Of a stretch of DNA of 64,000 nt, positions 1 to 11,567 are shown piece by piece (positions within the stretch are counted from its first letter, which is position 1; each line of letters starts with the position of its first letter). Below the pieces are notes generated by a model that saw only the letters and a program-made list of their open reading frames with translations, had not been told where the DNA came from and made no database searches. This DNA comes from Volvariella volvacea V23 (taxonomy: Eukaryota; Basidiomycota; Agaricomycetes; Agaricales; Pluteaceae), in the NCBI GenBank assembly GCA_000349905.1, contig KB722763.1, positions 283,770 through 347,769 of the forward strand. The letters run 5' to 3'. Both the position numbers and the translations under genes were made by a program.

Positions 1-323
1 AAATATTCTTGTTAAGAACAGGAGTTACCTTACTTGCAAGGTTCTATTAATTGGTCTATCCCAAAAGCATTACTCGGGAGCCACGCACGAACTGATAAAT
101 ATACTACGAGCACGAATGGTTGTGATCATTTGGTGCTTTTGTGCTTGCTGGACCGCGTAAACTGCTCCATCGAGTCATGTTTTGTCAATTTGCAGAGTCG
201 GTCATTCCAAGGTCTCACGAGGAGGCCGAGGCATAGGCGGGCTCATAATGACAGTGTATTCAAATAGTATTGCTTTCAAAATAGCATGTAATTTCCCAAT
301 CGATCCCAGACGCCAAGCCCACC
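1..323. other. Intergenic, no gene seen
   Basis: No reading frame here has a recognisable product or a plausible start and splice structure. The stretch lies downstream of the first crinkler-type gene and probably holds its 3' flank. Confidence 0.5.
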
Positions 324-2523
324 TCATCTTATAACTGCTCTTGGCCCAAAAACTCGATCCAGCATGCAGTCATGGACATCAAATGTCACAAAATCATACG
401 AAAATACAACATGTTTGAGCGTATCCATGCCTTCAAGCATGAATGTAGTGAGTCTAGAATGAATCAGCGACTCGGAGGGGGACATACCGGGGTGCCGTTT
501 GGTGGGGAGTGTCTGTCGAAAATCCAAGATTATATAATCCGTAATTGTCCCATTTGCGATCAAGGGATGGTAAATACCCCTCGCAAAATCGTTTATAATG
601 CTCTTCAATTCTATCCCCATCTCTCAAAATTTCTACAGCCCAACGACCCTCCTTTAAAAGGAAGTCTACGCGGCCTCGCTGTCGAGTTGGGGAAGCAGAT
701 ACCGTAGGGAACTCGGGGGAAAGTATCAGTGCGCCTCCAGTTACTTCGTGTGCAGCCCGATAGAACTCCTCCTGGTAGACCGACTCCAAGTTCGTCTCTT
801 TGCTTGACTTTGAAGCTGTATTTGCTAACACGGTTGACGAGAAGGCGGATACGATTTGCACTACCAATTCAAGCAATGACACTTCCCTGAGGCGGTCAGG
901 GAGGGGTGCAAACATCCCCAACATCCATGATATCCACAAGTGGTGCAGTGAGGACGCGAAGCAAACTTGATGACGAGGGTGGTATGAGTATGGGGATGAA
1001 TTGGTGAGTGTAATCCAACCTCGGTTATTGGCCCGAATCGCTGCGTCGTAGTGCTTATCATTGGAGTTGATGTCGAGATATCCAGGTTGAACCGTCCCGG
1101 GTTGAACTGCAACGATTCGACGGAAGAGGGCGCAAAGCTCTGCATCGAGCCTTAAGTCTTGTCGAGTCGGAAGCCCTCTGGCAAAAGCGGACCCTACTAT
1201 TCCATCGTCCACTAACTTGGTCATTAGTGGTTTTGCAAGCTGTCTACAAAAGTCTCCGAATGTGATTTGTCGAGTCGAACCGATTAACGTTCCCTTAAGT
1301 GACAGAGGGTCTTCTTCAATCCAAAGAGCGGTTTTCAAGAACTCGAACTTACCTGACTACGCTTAGCTATTTCCAAAAGAATCTCGATAGCGCCAATATG
1401 ACCATTAGAAATGACAAAGATTGACTGACGAAGTTCGTCATCAAGAGAAATGGCCTCAGTATTGGGTCCAACGAGATCGCGATTCCCGCAGAACAGCTGA
1501 ATCCATTCCATATACTCTTGAAAATTGAAACGGAGGGCGTGCGGTGAGTATTTGGTGGGATATAGGTCCATGCATGCATAAGGATCGACCTGAATGGGTA
1601 TAGGGCCTAAGGAATTGGTATGTGAACTTCCATATCCCGTAAATGCCACGATACAGAGGTTCGATAAGTGCTTGGACGCTACTGCCTGGATGAGTTTAAA
1701 CCATAGCTCATTGTCCCAATAACCGTGTTGGATGTCATCCATTAATAGCCAATGCTGTACCCCCACGCCCTCTTGTAGGTCGGAATAGGAGAATATCATG
1801 GGGCTCCTTCTTGAGAGGTCAAACCTAGTGGACAGGTCACTTCCTGTCGTCCAACGAAAAGTCTTCTGGACACGAGTTTGACCTTGATCAAAGCTAAAAA
1901 TCGACGGCACTTTGGCTAGTTCCAATAAATTACTTACGAGAACAAAGCGTTTTTCAAGTGCTTGATTGTACAGTGCATCAATGGTTCCCGTTCTTGCTGT
2001 AAGTTTGCCTAGTAGTCGTATTAACCTTAATATATGCGCGCTAGCGGAACGTACGTACGCCCTATAGTTGTGACATCGGCGGGTCGGATTCCTGTCAACT
2101 TGTGTCGATATCATTGATATCCTAGAAGGGTAAAATACACGTACCAGCCCAAGAGGAGTCCACCACTACGATATGCAGGTGATTCATCTTTGCGTTTTTC
2201 AATTCTTTACACTCCGAAATCAGTAACCAGGGAATAAGGCATCGGACAGAAGAGAACTCTTCAGGAGCATTAACGTCTATTGCATGAACTCTTCTATTGA
2301 AGTCTTCAGCATTGAGCGGGATGGCTTCCTTAAGGCAATAGATATTGAGTTGACTGTGTCCGATATCTCTATAGCATCCCTGGCCAGCTAGATACCTCAA
2401 TCGCGCGACGTTTTCACCAAGCGGAATATCAACAGGGAAGACACGTAGGATTGGGGGTTCGGCGCCATTGGCGATACACCATAACCTGAGTTGGCGATCC
2501 ACACTTACCACTCGAAGTGGCAT
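324..2523 (-). pseudogene. Crinkler-RHS-type (CR) protein gene, degraded copy
   Basis: Seen: an N-terminal exon from ATG 2523 carries a ubiquitin-like crinkler header (LWCIANGAEPPILRVFPVDI). It is followed by a P-loop NTPase-like segment with a Walker B-type motif (HWLLMDDIQ) and a C-terminal nuclease-like motif, Asp in VDF and Glu in VEILRDG (about 620-676). Compared with the neighbour at 2951-5162, the whole Walker A stretch is missing. The frame also shifts near 581-590 (a run of four A on the plus strand), so the family-like C-terminus (ITDYIILDFR) continues in another frame to about 324, after an intron opening GTATGT. Other inferred introns open GTG(T) near 2137 and GTAAGT near 1350. 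Known: CR proteins combine a header, an NTPase and a PD-(D/E)XK-like nuclease. Inference: a pseudogene or inactive paralog; a sequencing error could explain the frameshift but not the Walker A loss. Confidence 0.75.
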
Positions 2524-2950
2524 AAGGACTCGAGGAGCGGGGAGTTGTGGCGTGAGGGTATAATTGTGGTTTTGGTTGATTGTTGGGTGGTTGGTTTGTA
2601 AGTGAGCAACGATCGGTCAAAATGCTCTTTGATTTGCTGTCGATCAGAGGACAGCATCTTCGCTTGAAGTTTCGATACACCAAATAGTCTAAGAATTCAT
2701 AATATGATAAGTACATGAAGTAGATTCATTAAGACTATACTCGTTGTTTCGTTGACTGTGTTGTACTGAGAAAGCAGTTCAATTATACAGCATAAATAGA
2801 TATATCGCTGCTGTACACAGTGTGGTGTTTGATGAGGCAATACCAAAACAACTGACACCTGCATAACACTGCAACCTCTGCTACAAAAGTATAAGTGTCT
2901 GCAAAAATTAGGAGAGGTAAATGATGGCACACGTACACCATTACACAGCC
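2524..2950. other. Spacer between the two crinkler-type genes
   Basis: A stretch of 427 bases between the stop of the second crinkler-type gene and the ATG of the first, on the same strand. It should hold the promoter of the first gene; no clear TATA box or other element was identified. Confidence 0.4.
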
Positions 2951-5162
2951 CTAAATCTCGAAGGTTACAATCGATCGATGCACTACCCTAAGCTGGCAGT
3001 CATATAAGACAAATCGAAAGCGACCCTCGGTTAATCCAGGACATGTGATCCCTGCAGATGAGTTACAAGACCGATAGATATGCCAAACTGATAGCAGCAT
3101 ACCGTCATGAAATAGATTTGGGGGAGACACCACCTCAAGATCGATGAGAGCTAGGTTCTCAAGCATGTTGTTCTCGATCCATACGCGATAGAGATCACCG
3201 GAGAGGGACTCGTAACATTGAATAGCACTCTCTGTACCCCGGTAGAACCCGATTCCCCACTTCTTTTCCGGAATGTAAAAACTTATCTGCCCCTCCACGT
3301 AAGGCTCGTCCACCTTGGGAGACAGGAGCCCTGCACCATTAGTAACAACATGCAGCACCCTCCATAACTCCCTTTGCCACCCTTCCTGCATCCAAATGTC
3401 CGATGATGGTTGGATCTGCGACTTCTCACATAGAGATGCTGTTGCACTAAGTGAGAAGGCGGCTGCGGCCTGCCTTAGCACGTCGGCCAAATCAGTCTTC
3501 TGAAGGTGCTCAGGAAGGGTTGCGTGGCGTCCCATTGTCCACGAAAGCCACAAGCGATGAAGCGGAGATGCGAATTGAGCCAGATGTGCATTTCCTCCGG
3601 GTTGCTTTTGCATATCAATCCAGCCCCTTGTGTGTGCGTGGACCGCTGTTTCGTAACTCTCATCCGCAACGTCATTGAGTGTCATATAGCCAACCCGAAG
3701 CATTGTAGTAAGTAGCTCATAGAGCGGCGTATGAAGCTTCAATTCTTGATGTGGTGGTAACCCCCGTGAAAATGCGGAATCAGGTAGATACCAATTGGCA
3801 GGATCGAAAGACCTAAAGATATCATTAAACAATATACGAAAATCAGTCACGTCTGAGGGCTGAATAGCTGGAGCGTTTCTGTGACACTTCTACATATTAA
3901 ATGTTGAGCATTAGATATCGAGAATTATTAGAAATGTTCTTACGGTTGCGTGATGACAAAGCAGGCTGATAGCGCCTATGTGCCCTTGACTTATGTCGTA
4001 TACCCAGTTCCTCAAGTCGATAGCCAGAGTGGGGGAGTTGGATTCGGAACTCATAATTCTGAGGTAATCATTATACTCCTCTCTTGAAAAGCGTAATGAC
4101 TGTGCGAATATAACTATTTCCGTGAGGAAGTGAAATGGCGGGGCAGGGATACCTTTGGGGCTTAATTCTCCGTAGAAGGGCTCGTATAGAGCAAATACCA
4201 CAAAGAAAATGTTCCGCGTATATGCGATTTTTGGCTTGACCCAAAGATTCCATAGGGTATCCTGTTCATAACAGACATGGGCTTCGTCAAGTAGCACCCA
4301 GTATTGAAGCTCCTTGGAGGCAAACCTAACGTCGGAATACGAAAATGCGAATGGAGGTGCTCTCGAACTGTCAAAACTTGAACCGAAGTTCGAGCCTTCG
4401 TGCCAGTTAAAGATCCTTTGAACAAGCGAGTTTGGTTCTTTCTTGATGATGAAATCGCCTAATAGCGAAAGCAGAGTCGTTTTCCCAGAACCAGGAGGCC
4501 CACAGACCTAAGATAAAAATTATTTGCAGTCCAGAAGAAGACAGTAGAAGTACGCACTAAAACAGCTCGATCTCTCAGAGCCTGGTTGTAGAGATTTGAC
4601 ACAATATCGTCCCTTAAAGACCAGTTTCCTAGCACATTCCATGCCTCAGTATTAAGAAACCTGAAGGTGCAACACCGGACATACTCGGAATAGGGGGATA
4701 GTTGCGATGCAGATACCACGGAATACCTAAAGGGACCCTTTGTCACTGTGTGAGGGGCAACCAAGTCCGACGGCACACACCAGCTGGGTTCACTATGAGT
4801 ATGTGTAGGTGCCTCCAAACTGGCCGAGACAGGCCACTTTGCTTGATGGTGAGACTAAGGTTTAGCTCTTCAAATGCAGCTCGTCCTTCAGAAGTGTTGA
4901 GATCCAGCTTTGAGATGGTTTCATCGAACCTCAGGCTATCGTATGGGCTGATAGGTATGGGGTTGGTGGCTCTAGGAGTGAGGAGAATGAATGCATCAGC
5001 TGGGACATCCCGCGTTGCTTGGGGTACGATATGTTCTCGAAGTGCAGAAATGGTTGTGTCTGGAGAGACGTATACCGTAAAAATGCGATAGGAAGGTGGA
5101 TAGGCGCCGTATAGAAGGCAGAAGAATTCAACATTGCACGGTGGTAAGTGGTGGTGATTCAT
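2951..5162 (-). CDS. Crinkler-RHS-type (CR) protein with intact P-loop NTPase
   Basis: Four exons from ATG 5162. Residues 1 to about 129 form a crinkler ubiquitin-like header (VEFFCLLYGAYPPSYRIFTVYV). Intron 1 ends TTTAG near 4725. Intron 2 (about 50 bases, GTGCGT..TTATCTTAG) sits directly before the Walker A motif GPPGSGKTT (about 4478-4502). Walker B is VLLDEAH near 4280. Intron 3 (GTAAGA..ATGTAG) falls near 3945-3890. The last exon carries the nuclease-like region, but where the neighbour has Asp and Glu this copy reads ISF and GIGFYRG (about 3240-3294), that is Ser and Gly. Known: crinkler-type proteins are modular effector-like or intracellular conflict proteins, widespread in fungi that are not pathogens. 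Inference: the NTPase may work while the nuclease is dead. Roughly 690 residues; tandem paralog of the gene at 324-2523. Confidence 0.8.
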
Positions 5163-5973
5163 CTGTGGGGATACTTAACACATAGGGCCCCCAGCTCAGC
5201 TGGGCAAAAGGGGTCTGACTATGCGTCACAGGCGGGTGGCTGAGAATCGTTTCCCACACGACGAGAAGGGGACTTGCTTGGTCGCTTCGGTTGAAGGAGA
5301 ATCGAGTTCCTCAACGAAATTGGCGATAATCATTGATAGAATGGATGGAGACGTGCAAAGCCACCACAAGCCTTGGGTCCTTAGACTCGGGTTGGTGATT
5401 CACAGAAAACACAGTTTTCCATCTGCGCCCACCAGAAAAGGTCAAACCAGCGCCTGTGGGAATAGGCGGCCGTAGGTGAACAAGAGCGCGGTGGGAGTGG
5501 GCGCATTGCATCTCTTGTTGCTTTATATCATGACGGGCATGGTTTTCGGTGGCAATTCAGTGCGGTGAGATTACTGGAATATACTTCCTAGAATACAGAT
5601 GCTAGTGCACCGCTTGCGAATCTGATTACTCGTTTTCCTGAGGGATAGCCAACTCGTATATCCTTTTTAATTTGTTCGTGAGTCATCGGGCGTGGACTTG
5701 ACGTGCCTTCTTAGGTCCTTCTGGTGAGTATTGCTCGAGTCAGCCCGAGTACCACCATGATACCCGCGTCACGGTCATGTGACTTTTATTTCAATGTGCG
5801 GTTTCCGCAGTTGCCATCCCTGCTCGTAAGAGGTGGTTCAGTATAAAGAGTGCCAATGAATGCAAGTCCTCTATCCCTACTTTGACTCTGACTGCCTGAC
5901 CTCTTTGTCTAGACGCGTAGATATTCCTATTCGACGCGATCGTTGAACAACTTCCTCCTGCTAATCACCCAAG
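5163..5973. other. Intergenic, divergent promoter region
   Basis: About 810 bases between the divergent crinkler-type gene (-) and DUF4246 gene (+). A TATAAA-like element lies near 5840, about 130 bases before the DUF4246 ATG. No coding region is supported. Confidence 0.5.
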
Positions 5974-7928
5974 ATGACGGATGCTGAAGGACGATCTCTC
6001 GGTAAACTGCCTGGATTCGGTTTACCTTTGAATCATGTGCTAGGTGGATATATATTCCCAACGGCTACGGATACCACTTCTGCTCAAAATGGTGGAGCAG
6101 CGTAAGTACATCAACCCAGCCGCACTGGTCGATGTGGTCTAACGTGGAAATGGCATGATAGCTTGACTCCACTGACTCTGCGCGAAATCAGGATGCTACA
6201 GTTGATGAATGTCATGACAGATAAACTGAATTGGGGAGAAAAGGTGCGCGATATGTGCACCAATGAGCAGGAACAAAAGTGAACTCACATATCCACTTCC
6301 TTCACTGGTAAGGTGTTTAGCACAGAGGTCATCACAAATTGGAGGAGGGAGGTATTTGCGGGCAACCATAAAGACGTTACGACTGCGATGATAGAGTGGT
6401 GTATCAGCGAAGTTCAATTCCGCACCACCCTACTGCCATTCAAAGAGGCTGGTGCAGTCAGCGTTTTCAATGGAGACGTCTTAAAGTCTGATACCGCTGT
6501 GGAATACGAGCTCAAAGCAGCGCTTTGCAAGGCAATCAAGCATTTGGAAGACGTTCCGGATAAAGAGAAGGATTGGCACCCGGGCTCTGACGGGAAGATT
6601 CTCGATCTAGTACACCCCTCTTTATTTCCTTTGGTATATGGCAGAACGCGCGTTTTAGAGGATGACATGTCCGATTTGGAGGATTTTGTGAAGAAGTGTG
6701 GTAAAGGCGTGATGGCTCCAGTCCCCGATGAGGGAGAGACGAAGTCTCTGGCCGGTTCTTGGGCTGGCTCGTACAGGCCTTATAGTCGACGGTTTCAGTG
6801 GCTTCCTTGCGAGGTATCATTGGAGGAGAGCGAGCAAGGAAAGGTAAGGGCCAGGTACGTGGCCTCATTGACTACCCTTCAAAGTTTTTTCCTGATTTTT
6901 TTGGCAGGATCACGAGCTACATAAACAACCTTCATCCAGGAAAATTCTCAAAACTGTACGACATCATCGAGAAAGTTATCGCCCGTGCCATACCACTATG
7001 GAATGCGACGCTTACGGCCGTACGATATGGTCCTTATGCCGTTTCTATCCCTCGAATCAAGTTTTCACGAGTCTCGTACCAGAAAGGGACCGACGGTGAA
7101 GGATCGACGCTTCACATACCGGATGCCCCTGTTTTTGAGATACCCTCTTTGAGGGGCACAAAGCGATTCGATTTAGTCAAGCAATTCAAAGATAAGGGTT
7201 TACAGGTCATCGTTAAGCTCGCCAACATTCATCTTACTCCTGGGAAGCCGGAGTATGAGGGAGGCACTTGGCACGTTGAGGGACAATTGGTCAGTCTTTT
7301 CAATACCCATAGAAAGCTTCGACTCATCAGCCTCCTCAATTTGAACCAGAACGAACGCATCTGTGCTACCGCTCTATATTACTACGACAATGAGAATATC
7401 ACTCCCAGCCACCTCGCATTTCGACAACAATGTGATGAATTCTTCTTCGATAACCTGAGATATGACCAAGACGATCACGGTTGGCTCGGGGATATATTCG
7501 GGATGGACGACCGAGCTCCAGCTGTTCAGGAAGTTGGCTCAGTCGAGACACGCGAAGGCCGATTAATCACGTTTCCGAATATCCTTCAACACCAGGTCCA
7601 ACCGTTCAAGCTAGCTGATCCGACCAAACCAGGACATAGGAAGATACTCGCGCTTTTCTTGGTGGATCCGCATGTTCGCGTGATTAGCACGGCTAATGTG
7701 CCGTGCCAGAGGATGGATTGGTGGATTGAGGAAGTGCGCCAAGACGCGCCGATGAACGGGCTACCGGTGGAGGTACAGGATATGGTGTTTGGTGGTGTGG
7801 ATGAGTTCCCTATTGGTCTGGAGGAGGCTAAGGAGACTCGGTTGGAGTTGATGGAGGAAAGGAAAAGGTTCGTTTTGGACCACGGGAGAGCATTTGAAGC
7901 TATAGAAATATCTCTTTGTGAGCATTAG
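5974..7928 (+). CDS. DUF4246 domain protein
   Basis: Four exons starting at ATG 5974 (MTDAEGRSLGKLPGFGLPLN). Introns: 6102-6161 (GTAAGT..TAG), one opening GTGCGC near 6245 and ending just before 6313, and 6855-6907 (GTACGT..GGCAG). The last junction restores ITSYINNLHP, a signature of the family. Other family-like blocks are the early LTLREIRMLQLMN and KVFSTEVITNWRREV, and near the end the GHRKILALFLVDPHVR and STANVPCQRMDWW blocks. Length is about 600 residues, usual for DUF4246 proteins. The domain is common and often multicopy in fungi; its biochemical role is not established. Several aromatic, His and Asp residues in the C-terminal half would suit metal binding, but that is a guess. A decayed relic of the same 3' end lies near 12.9-13.06 kb. 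Confidence 0.85.
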
Positions 7929-8427
7929 GATGGGCTACTCTTGTCCGAATTAAGGATGATGTGGAGGGGCCGTGGACGTGGTACATAGTGCCCCTACAGT
8001 CAATTTGGATGTCGGTGTCAGTGCGCTTGCAGGATTGGTTGGGCCGAGGTTCCAAGAAAAACCTAGCCGTTCTATGACCCGAAGTCGCTGTTGGTCTATA
8101 TGTGACGATGACTATGGCAACCTCGGATAACGCCTCGTAAATTTCGTGGTACGAGTTGAACAAATTGACGGTCTCACGGATTGGACTTTGAGATTTGGAC
8201 TGCTTCTACTGGAGGACTTCATTTAATTATTCTTTCACCCGAATGTGAGTGCGAAAAAGCAGTTTGTGGTATACATGTGATGCTCAAAGAGGAGTACAAC
8301 GAAGACGGTGCACATCAAATAGCGAGACGGATTGGTGCTATGATACAGTTGAAATGAAAGACAAAACTATAATTCCGTGATTTCGTTTCCTCTTGGCTCT
8401 TGAACACAGCTGAGACAATATGCTCCC
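7929..8427. other. Convergent intergenic spacer
   Basis: Lies between the convergent DUF4246 gene and the tyrosinase fragment. It contains only 3' flanks as far as I can see. Confidence 0.5.
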
Positions 8428-9095
8428 TTACGGATGGCGAGAACCACCACGACGACCGTAAGTAATCTCATAGTAGTATGTCGGCCTCCCAGGAACAGGA
8501 AATGATCCACCAGGTGGGAAAGTGAGAGGAGTGGATCGAATCACTACTTCCAGGGATTGGAGTTCAACAACGCCACCGCCAATCTAGTGCAGAGGGTTAG
8601 CCGAAGAAAAGGATCTTTGAGTCGGTCACCCACTTTGAGAACACGCCAATTAGGTTGCAGCGTTCCCTTTAGGAGGGGCACCACGACACTTGGTTCGAGC
8701 GAGCGCTGTTCGCTTAGCTTCAAGATGGCCCGGTTGAGGTATACGGACCCCTCCATTTCATCATCTCCTTGGTCTGGTTCCTCCTCGTCACCACCAAGCA
8801 CATCAAAGGATCCTGCAAAGTTGGGACTTGAAACCCAATCTTCAGGGTTTTCAGGGGTAGGAGGGACCTCTCCGAGAAATAGCAGGACCGAGAAGCTTCC
8901 TCTAAGCTCGGACTGTTTGCAACGGACGCGTGCACTCCATTCCACAATTGTTTGAGATGAGGCGTGACCTGAAACCCTGTGGGGGGTCGGAGGCACCTCG
9001 GTGGTGGGTAGTCGATTTTCTGGCATGCCTAGGATATCGTGTGCGTGCGAGTTGTCTGTGTACAGTGTCGGGGGAATCAGTAGGTTAGGTGGCAA
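8428..9095 (-). pseudogene. Orphan tyrosinase C-terminal domain (3' fragment)
   Basis: Seen: a reading frame with IVEWSARVRCKQSELRGSF, SVLLFLGEVP and a tail ending PTYYYEITYGRRGGSRHP, then TAA at 8428-8430. It matches the C-terminal domain of the complete tyrosinase at 9637-11567 segment by segment. The final intron is conserved in position after VLK (GTGGGT..CACTAG, about 50 bases), so this is a DNA-level copy and not a retrocopy. No copper-binding region is found upstream; the stretch to 9636 has no tyrosinase signal, and the frame starts abruptly at a proline-rich linker. Known: this domain caps the active site of latent tyrosinase and is removed on activation. Inference: a truncated duplicate. 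Expression as a free-standing cap domain cannot be excluded, since an ATG-like start lies near the linker. Confidence 0.8.
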
Positions 9096-9636
9096 GTAAA
9101 GCCAAACGTACCAGGACTATAACTGATAAATGCCGTGGGGGAGAAAGAGGGATTTACTATATGCTTTGGTTGTATGCAAGGTTCTAATTGTGGTTGCGCC
9201 ACTGGGGACTGTCTTTGGAACCCAGATCCAAAACGGACATGAGTGCTGCGCACACGGGACCCAGATCCAGAACGCTAGATGTTTATGAATATTGAAGCAT
9301 AGATTGGGGGATCTCCGTGATGGGCGTACTTGACAGGAGCGTGCCGAGCAGAGTCACATCTCTTGAAGTTGACTAGAATCGTGTTTGATTCCAAGCCTAA
9401 CGACACAACGAAGTATTCATACAAGCTACTATACATTCACTTTGGGGTATTCCCCGGATGTTATTCCAAAAGGTCATTCGAGAGGTGAGTTACGGACTGC
9501 TAAAAGGGGCAAGGAATTCGATACCAGCGAGCTTTTTTCTTTCCATTTTTTTTTGTTTTCCTTTTCCTTTTCTGTTCCCGTTTCCGTTCCCGCTCACATT
9601 CAGAGTTTTTTGCGAAAATGTATAAGACTCATCCCT
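9096..9636. other. Spacer between tyrosinase fragment and tyrosinase
   Basis: No copper-binding exon or other gene was recognised. A pyrimidine-rich tract with T-runs lies near 9535-9600, in the 3' flank of the full tyrosinase. Confidence 0.5.
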
Positions 9637-11567
9637 TTAAGGCGGGGGCTGGCGGGAACCCCCACGACGACCATAAGTGATGTCGTAGTAGTACGTGGGC
9701 TTCCCAACGCTAGGTATCATGCCACCAGAAAGGACTGGGAGCGTCATAGGAGTAGTTTGGACTACCACCTCGAGCGACGGGAGTTCTGCAACATCACCAC
9801 CGACCTAGTTCCACAATCAAGTGAACGTCAGTTTAGGTGGTGTTCAAACATTCAAACTAACGCTTACTTTGAGAACAACCCAGTTCAGTTTCGCCCTTTC
9901 CCTCAAAAGTGGCAGTACGGTCGCTGGCTCGAGTGAGTGATTTCCAGTGCACTTCAAAATTGCCGGATTGATGTATACATGACCTTCAATCTCGACATTT
10001 TCGCGATCCCGACAATTGCCGCATTCGTCAGCTTCGCTATTGGCAAAAACATCAAAGGCTCCAGCAAAGTTTGGGAAGTAGTACCACTCCTCAGCAACAG
10101 TGGGGGCTGCAGGAACCTCGCCGAGGAACAGCAAAACCGAGAAGCTTCCCCCAAGCTCGAATTGCTTGCAATGGATGCGTACGCTCCACTCTGTAATGGT
10201 CGTGGGAGAAGTCTGTCCAGAACTTCCAGGCAAGTAGGCTTGGATCGTCCTTTCGTTCAATCTCTGAAGGGGCACTGGTGGCCCGGGCGAAGGCTCCGGG
10301 GCATCCTTGTAATTGTAATTGAGGATGCTACCAGTCTGGTTAACCTCAGGGGATTGCCAATACGCTGTCTGAACTTTCCAGAAAGGATTGAGATCTAATA
10401 GATATCTAACCGTTAGGTTTTATCACCAGTAAAACGGGGCGTGGTACCTCTGGTCTGATTAATCCATACTCTATGTTGACCATACCACTGAGATGCCACA
10501 TGGTCTACTTGTGCGTGATGCAAGTAGAAGATGGGATCAAACGCTGACGTGAAATGTTGATAGACACTAGTATGTGATGTAACGAAATGGCCTACCAGCG
10601 TAGGGTACTTGACTCATGTGACCCCCACCCCTAAGTCCTCCAACTCTTACGTGTATCTTACCATGAAGGTTCTCTAGGTTGCTAGAGAATTCCTCCCAAG
10701 TTGTCATCGAAAATAGCCTGTTAGCTTCGTAGGCGAACTCGTCCTGAGAGGCCTGAAGTAGCCTAAATATAATATCAAATATCTTCTCCGAGTCGATACA
10801 TAAAATTCATTGAGCTATCTCACCTCCTCAACGAGTTGACATCTGATTCTGCGTTCTCTCCCTGACTTGTGGGATGCCTGAGTGACTTTGGCCACCCTGC
10901 GAAGCTTCCTTGAAAGCCTTCACGTTCACCGGTCTTGAAATTGTATTGAAAGAACGGATTATCGATAGGTTGCATTTCTCCCAGCGGGGGAACGGGGATT
11001 GTCACTTTTTTATCCTGGATAACTTTATTAGGCGGCACTGAGTTATTCTTCCAGTCCCAGTACGGCTGTCTGAGGGAACCAGCAGCTTTTTTCCACTCAT
11101 CGGTGTCATTCGCGTACTGTAAGGCGATCTTCGATGCATGGTCATGAAGTAATTGCTGGGTGGGCAATGCATATGAGAAATTATTTGGATATAAATTGTA
11201 GGACACTGACATCAAGGAGAGCAACGTAAGGCCTGTGCCAGGTAATAAAATGCACAGAGTTGTGCACGCAATATCCTCTTCCACCAGACGGAGACTGATT
11301 CCAGTCTTTATATGGCCTTCCATGGATACCGCTGATTTCATAGAATGAGCGTACTGCATCTGTGTCGGCGAACATCACGTCTAAGGGGAAATCTGGTCAG
11401 AAAATGATCGTAATCGTACTCGCTGGTCACTGACTAAGTGCTTGAACATACAATGCGAACTGCTTTATGTTCTCATCTTTGATGAAATCGTTGATCTCCA
11501 AACGGGGAAAAGGCTCCTCTTGGGGAAAGTCTTTAGGAGCTCCAGTAATTAAGAGCTTGCCTGACAT
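9637..11567 (-). CDS. Tyrosinase (polyphenol oxidase), latent type with C-terminal domain
   Basis: Copper enzyme that hydroxylates monophenols and oxidises diphenols to quinones, leading to melanin. ATG 11567 (MSGKLLITGAPKDFPQEEPF); an in-frame ATG at 11669 is possible but gives an unusual N-terminus. CuA histidines are seen in GIHGRPY, GYCVHNS and TWHRPY. CuB is rebuilt from short exons near 10.4-10.75 kb: ENLHGKIH, GGGHMSQVPY and AFDPIFYLHHAQVDH. These are followed by PFWKVQTAYWQS, the linker, the cap domain (TITEWSVRIHCKQFELGGSF) and the tail YYYDITYGRRGGS, stop TAA 9637-9639. Introns include two opening GTCAGT, one of which follows VALLD. All six copper ligands appear present, so the enzyme looks active. 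No signal peptide, consistent with cytosolic mushroom tyrosinases. A truncated copy of its 3' end lies just downstream. Confidence 0.9.

Noticed and set aside
9385..9936. Plus-strand frame of 183 codons
   Set aside because: Overlaps the tyrosinase 3' exons on the opposite strand and a pyrimidine-rich flank; a shadow frame.
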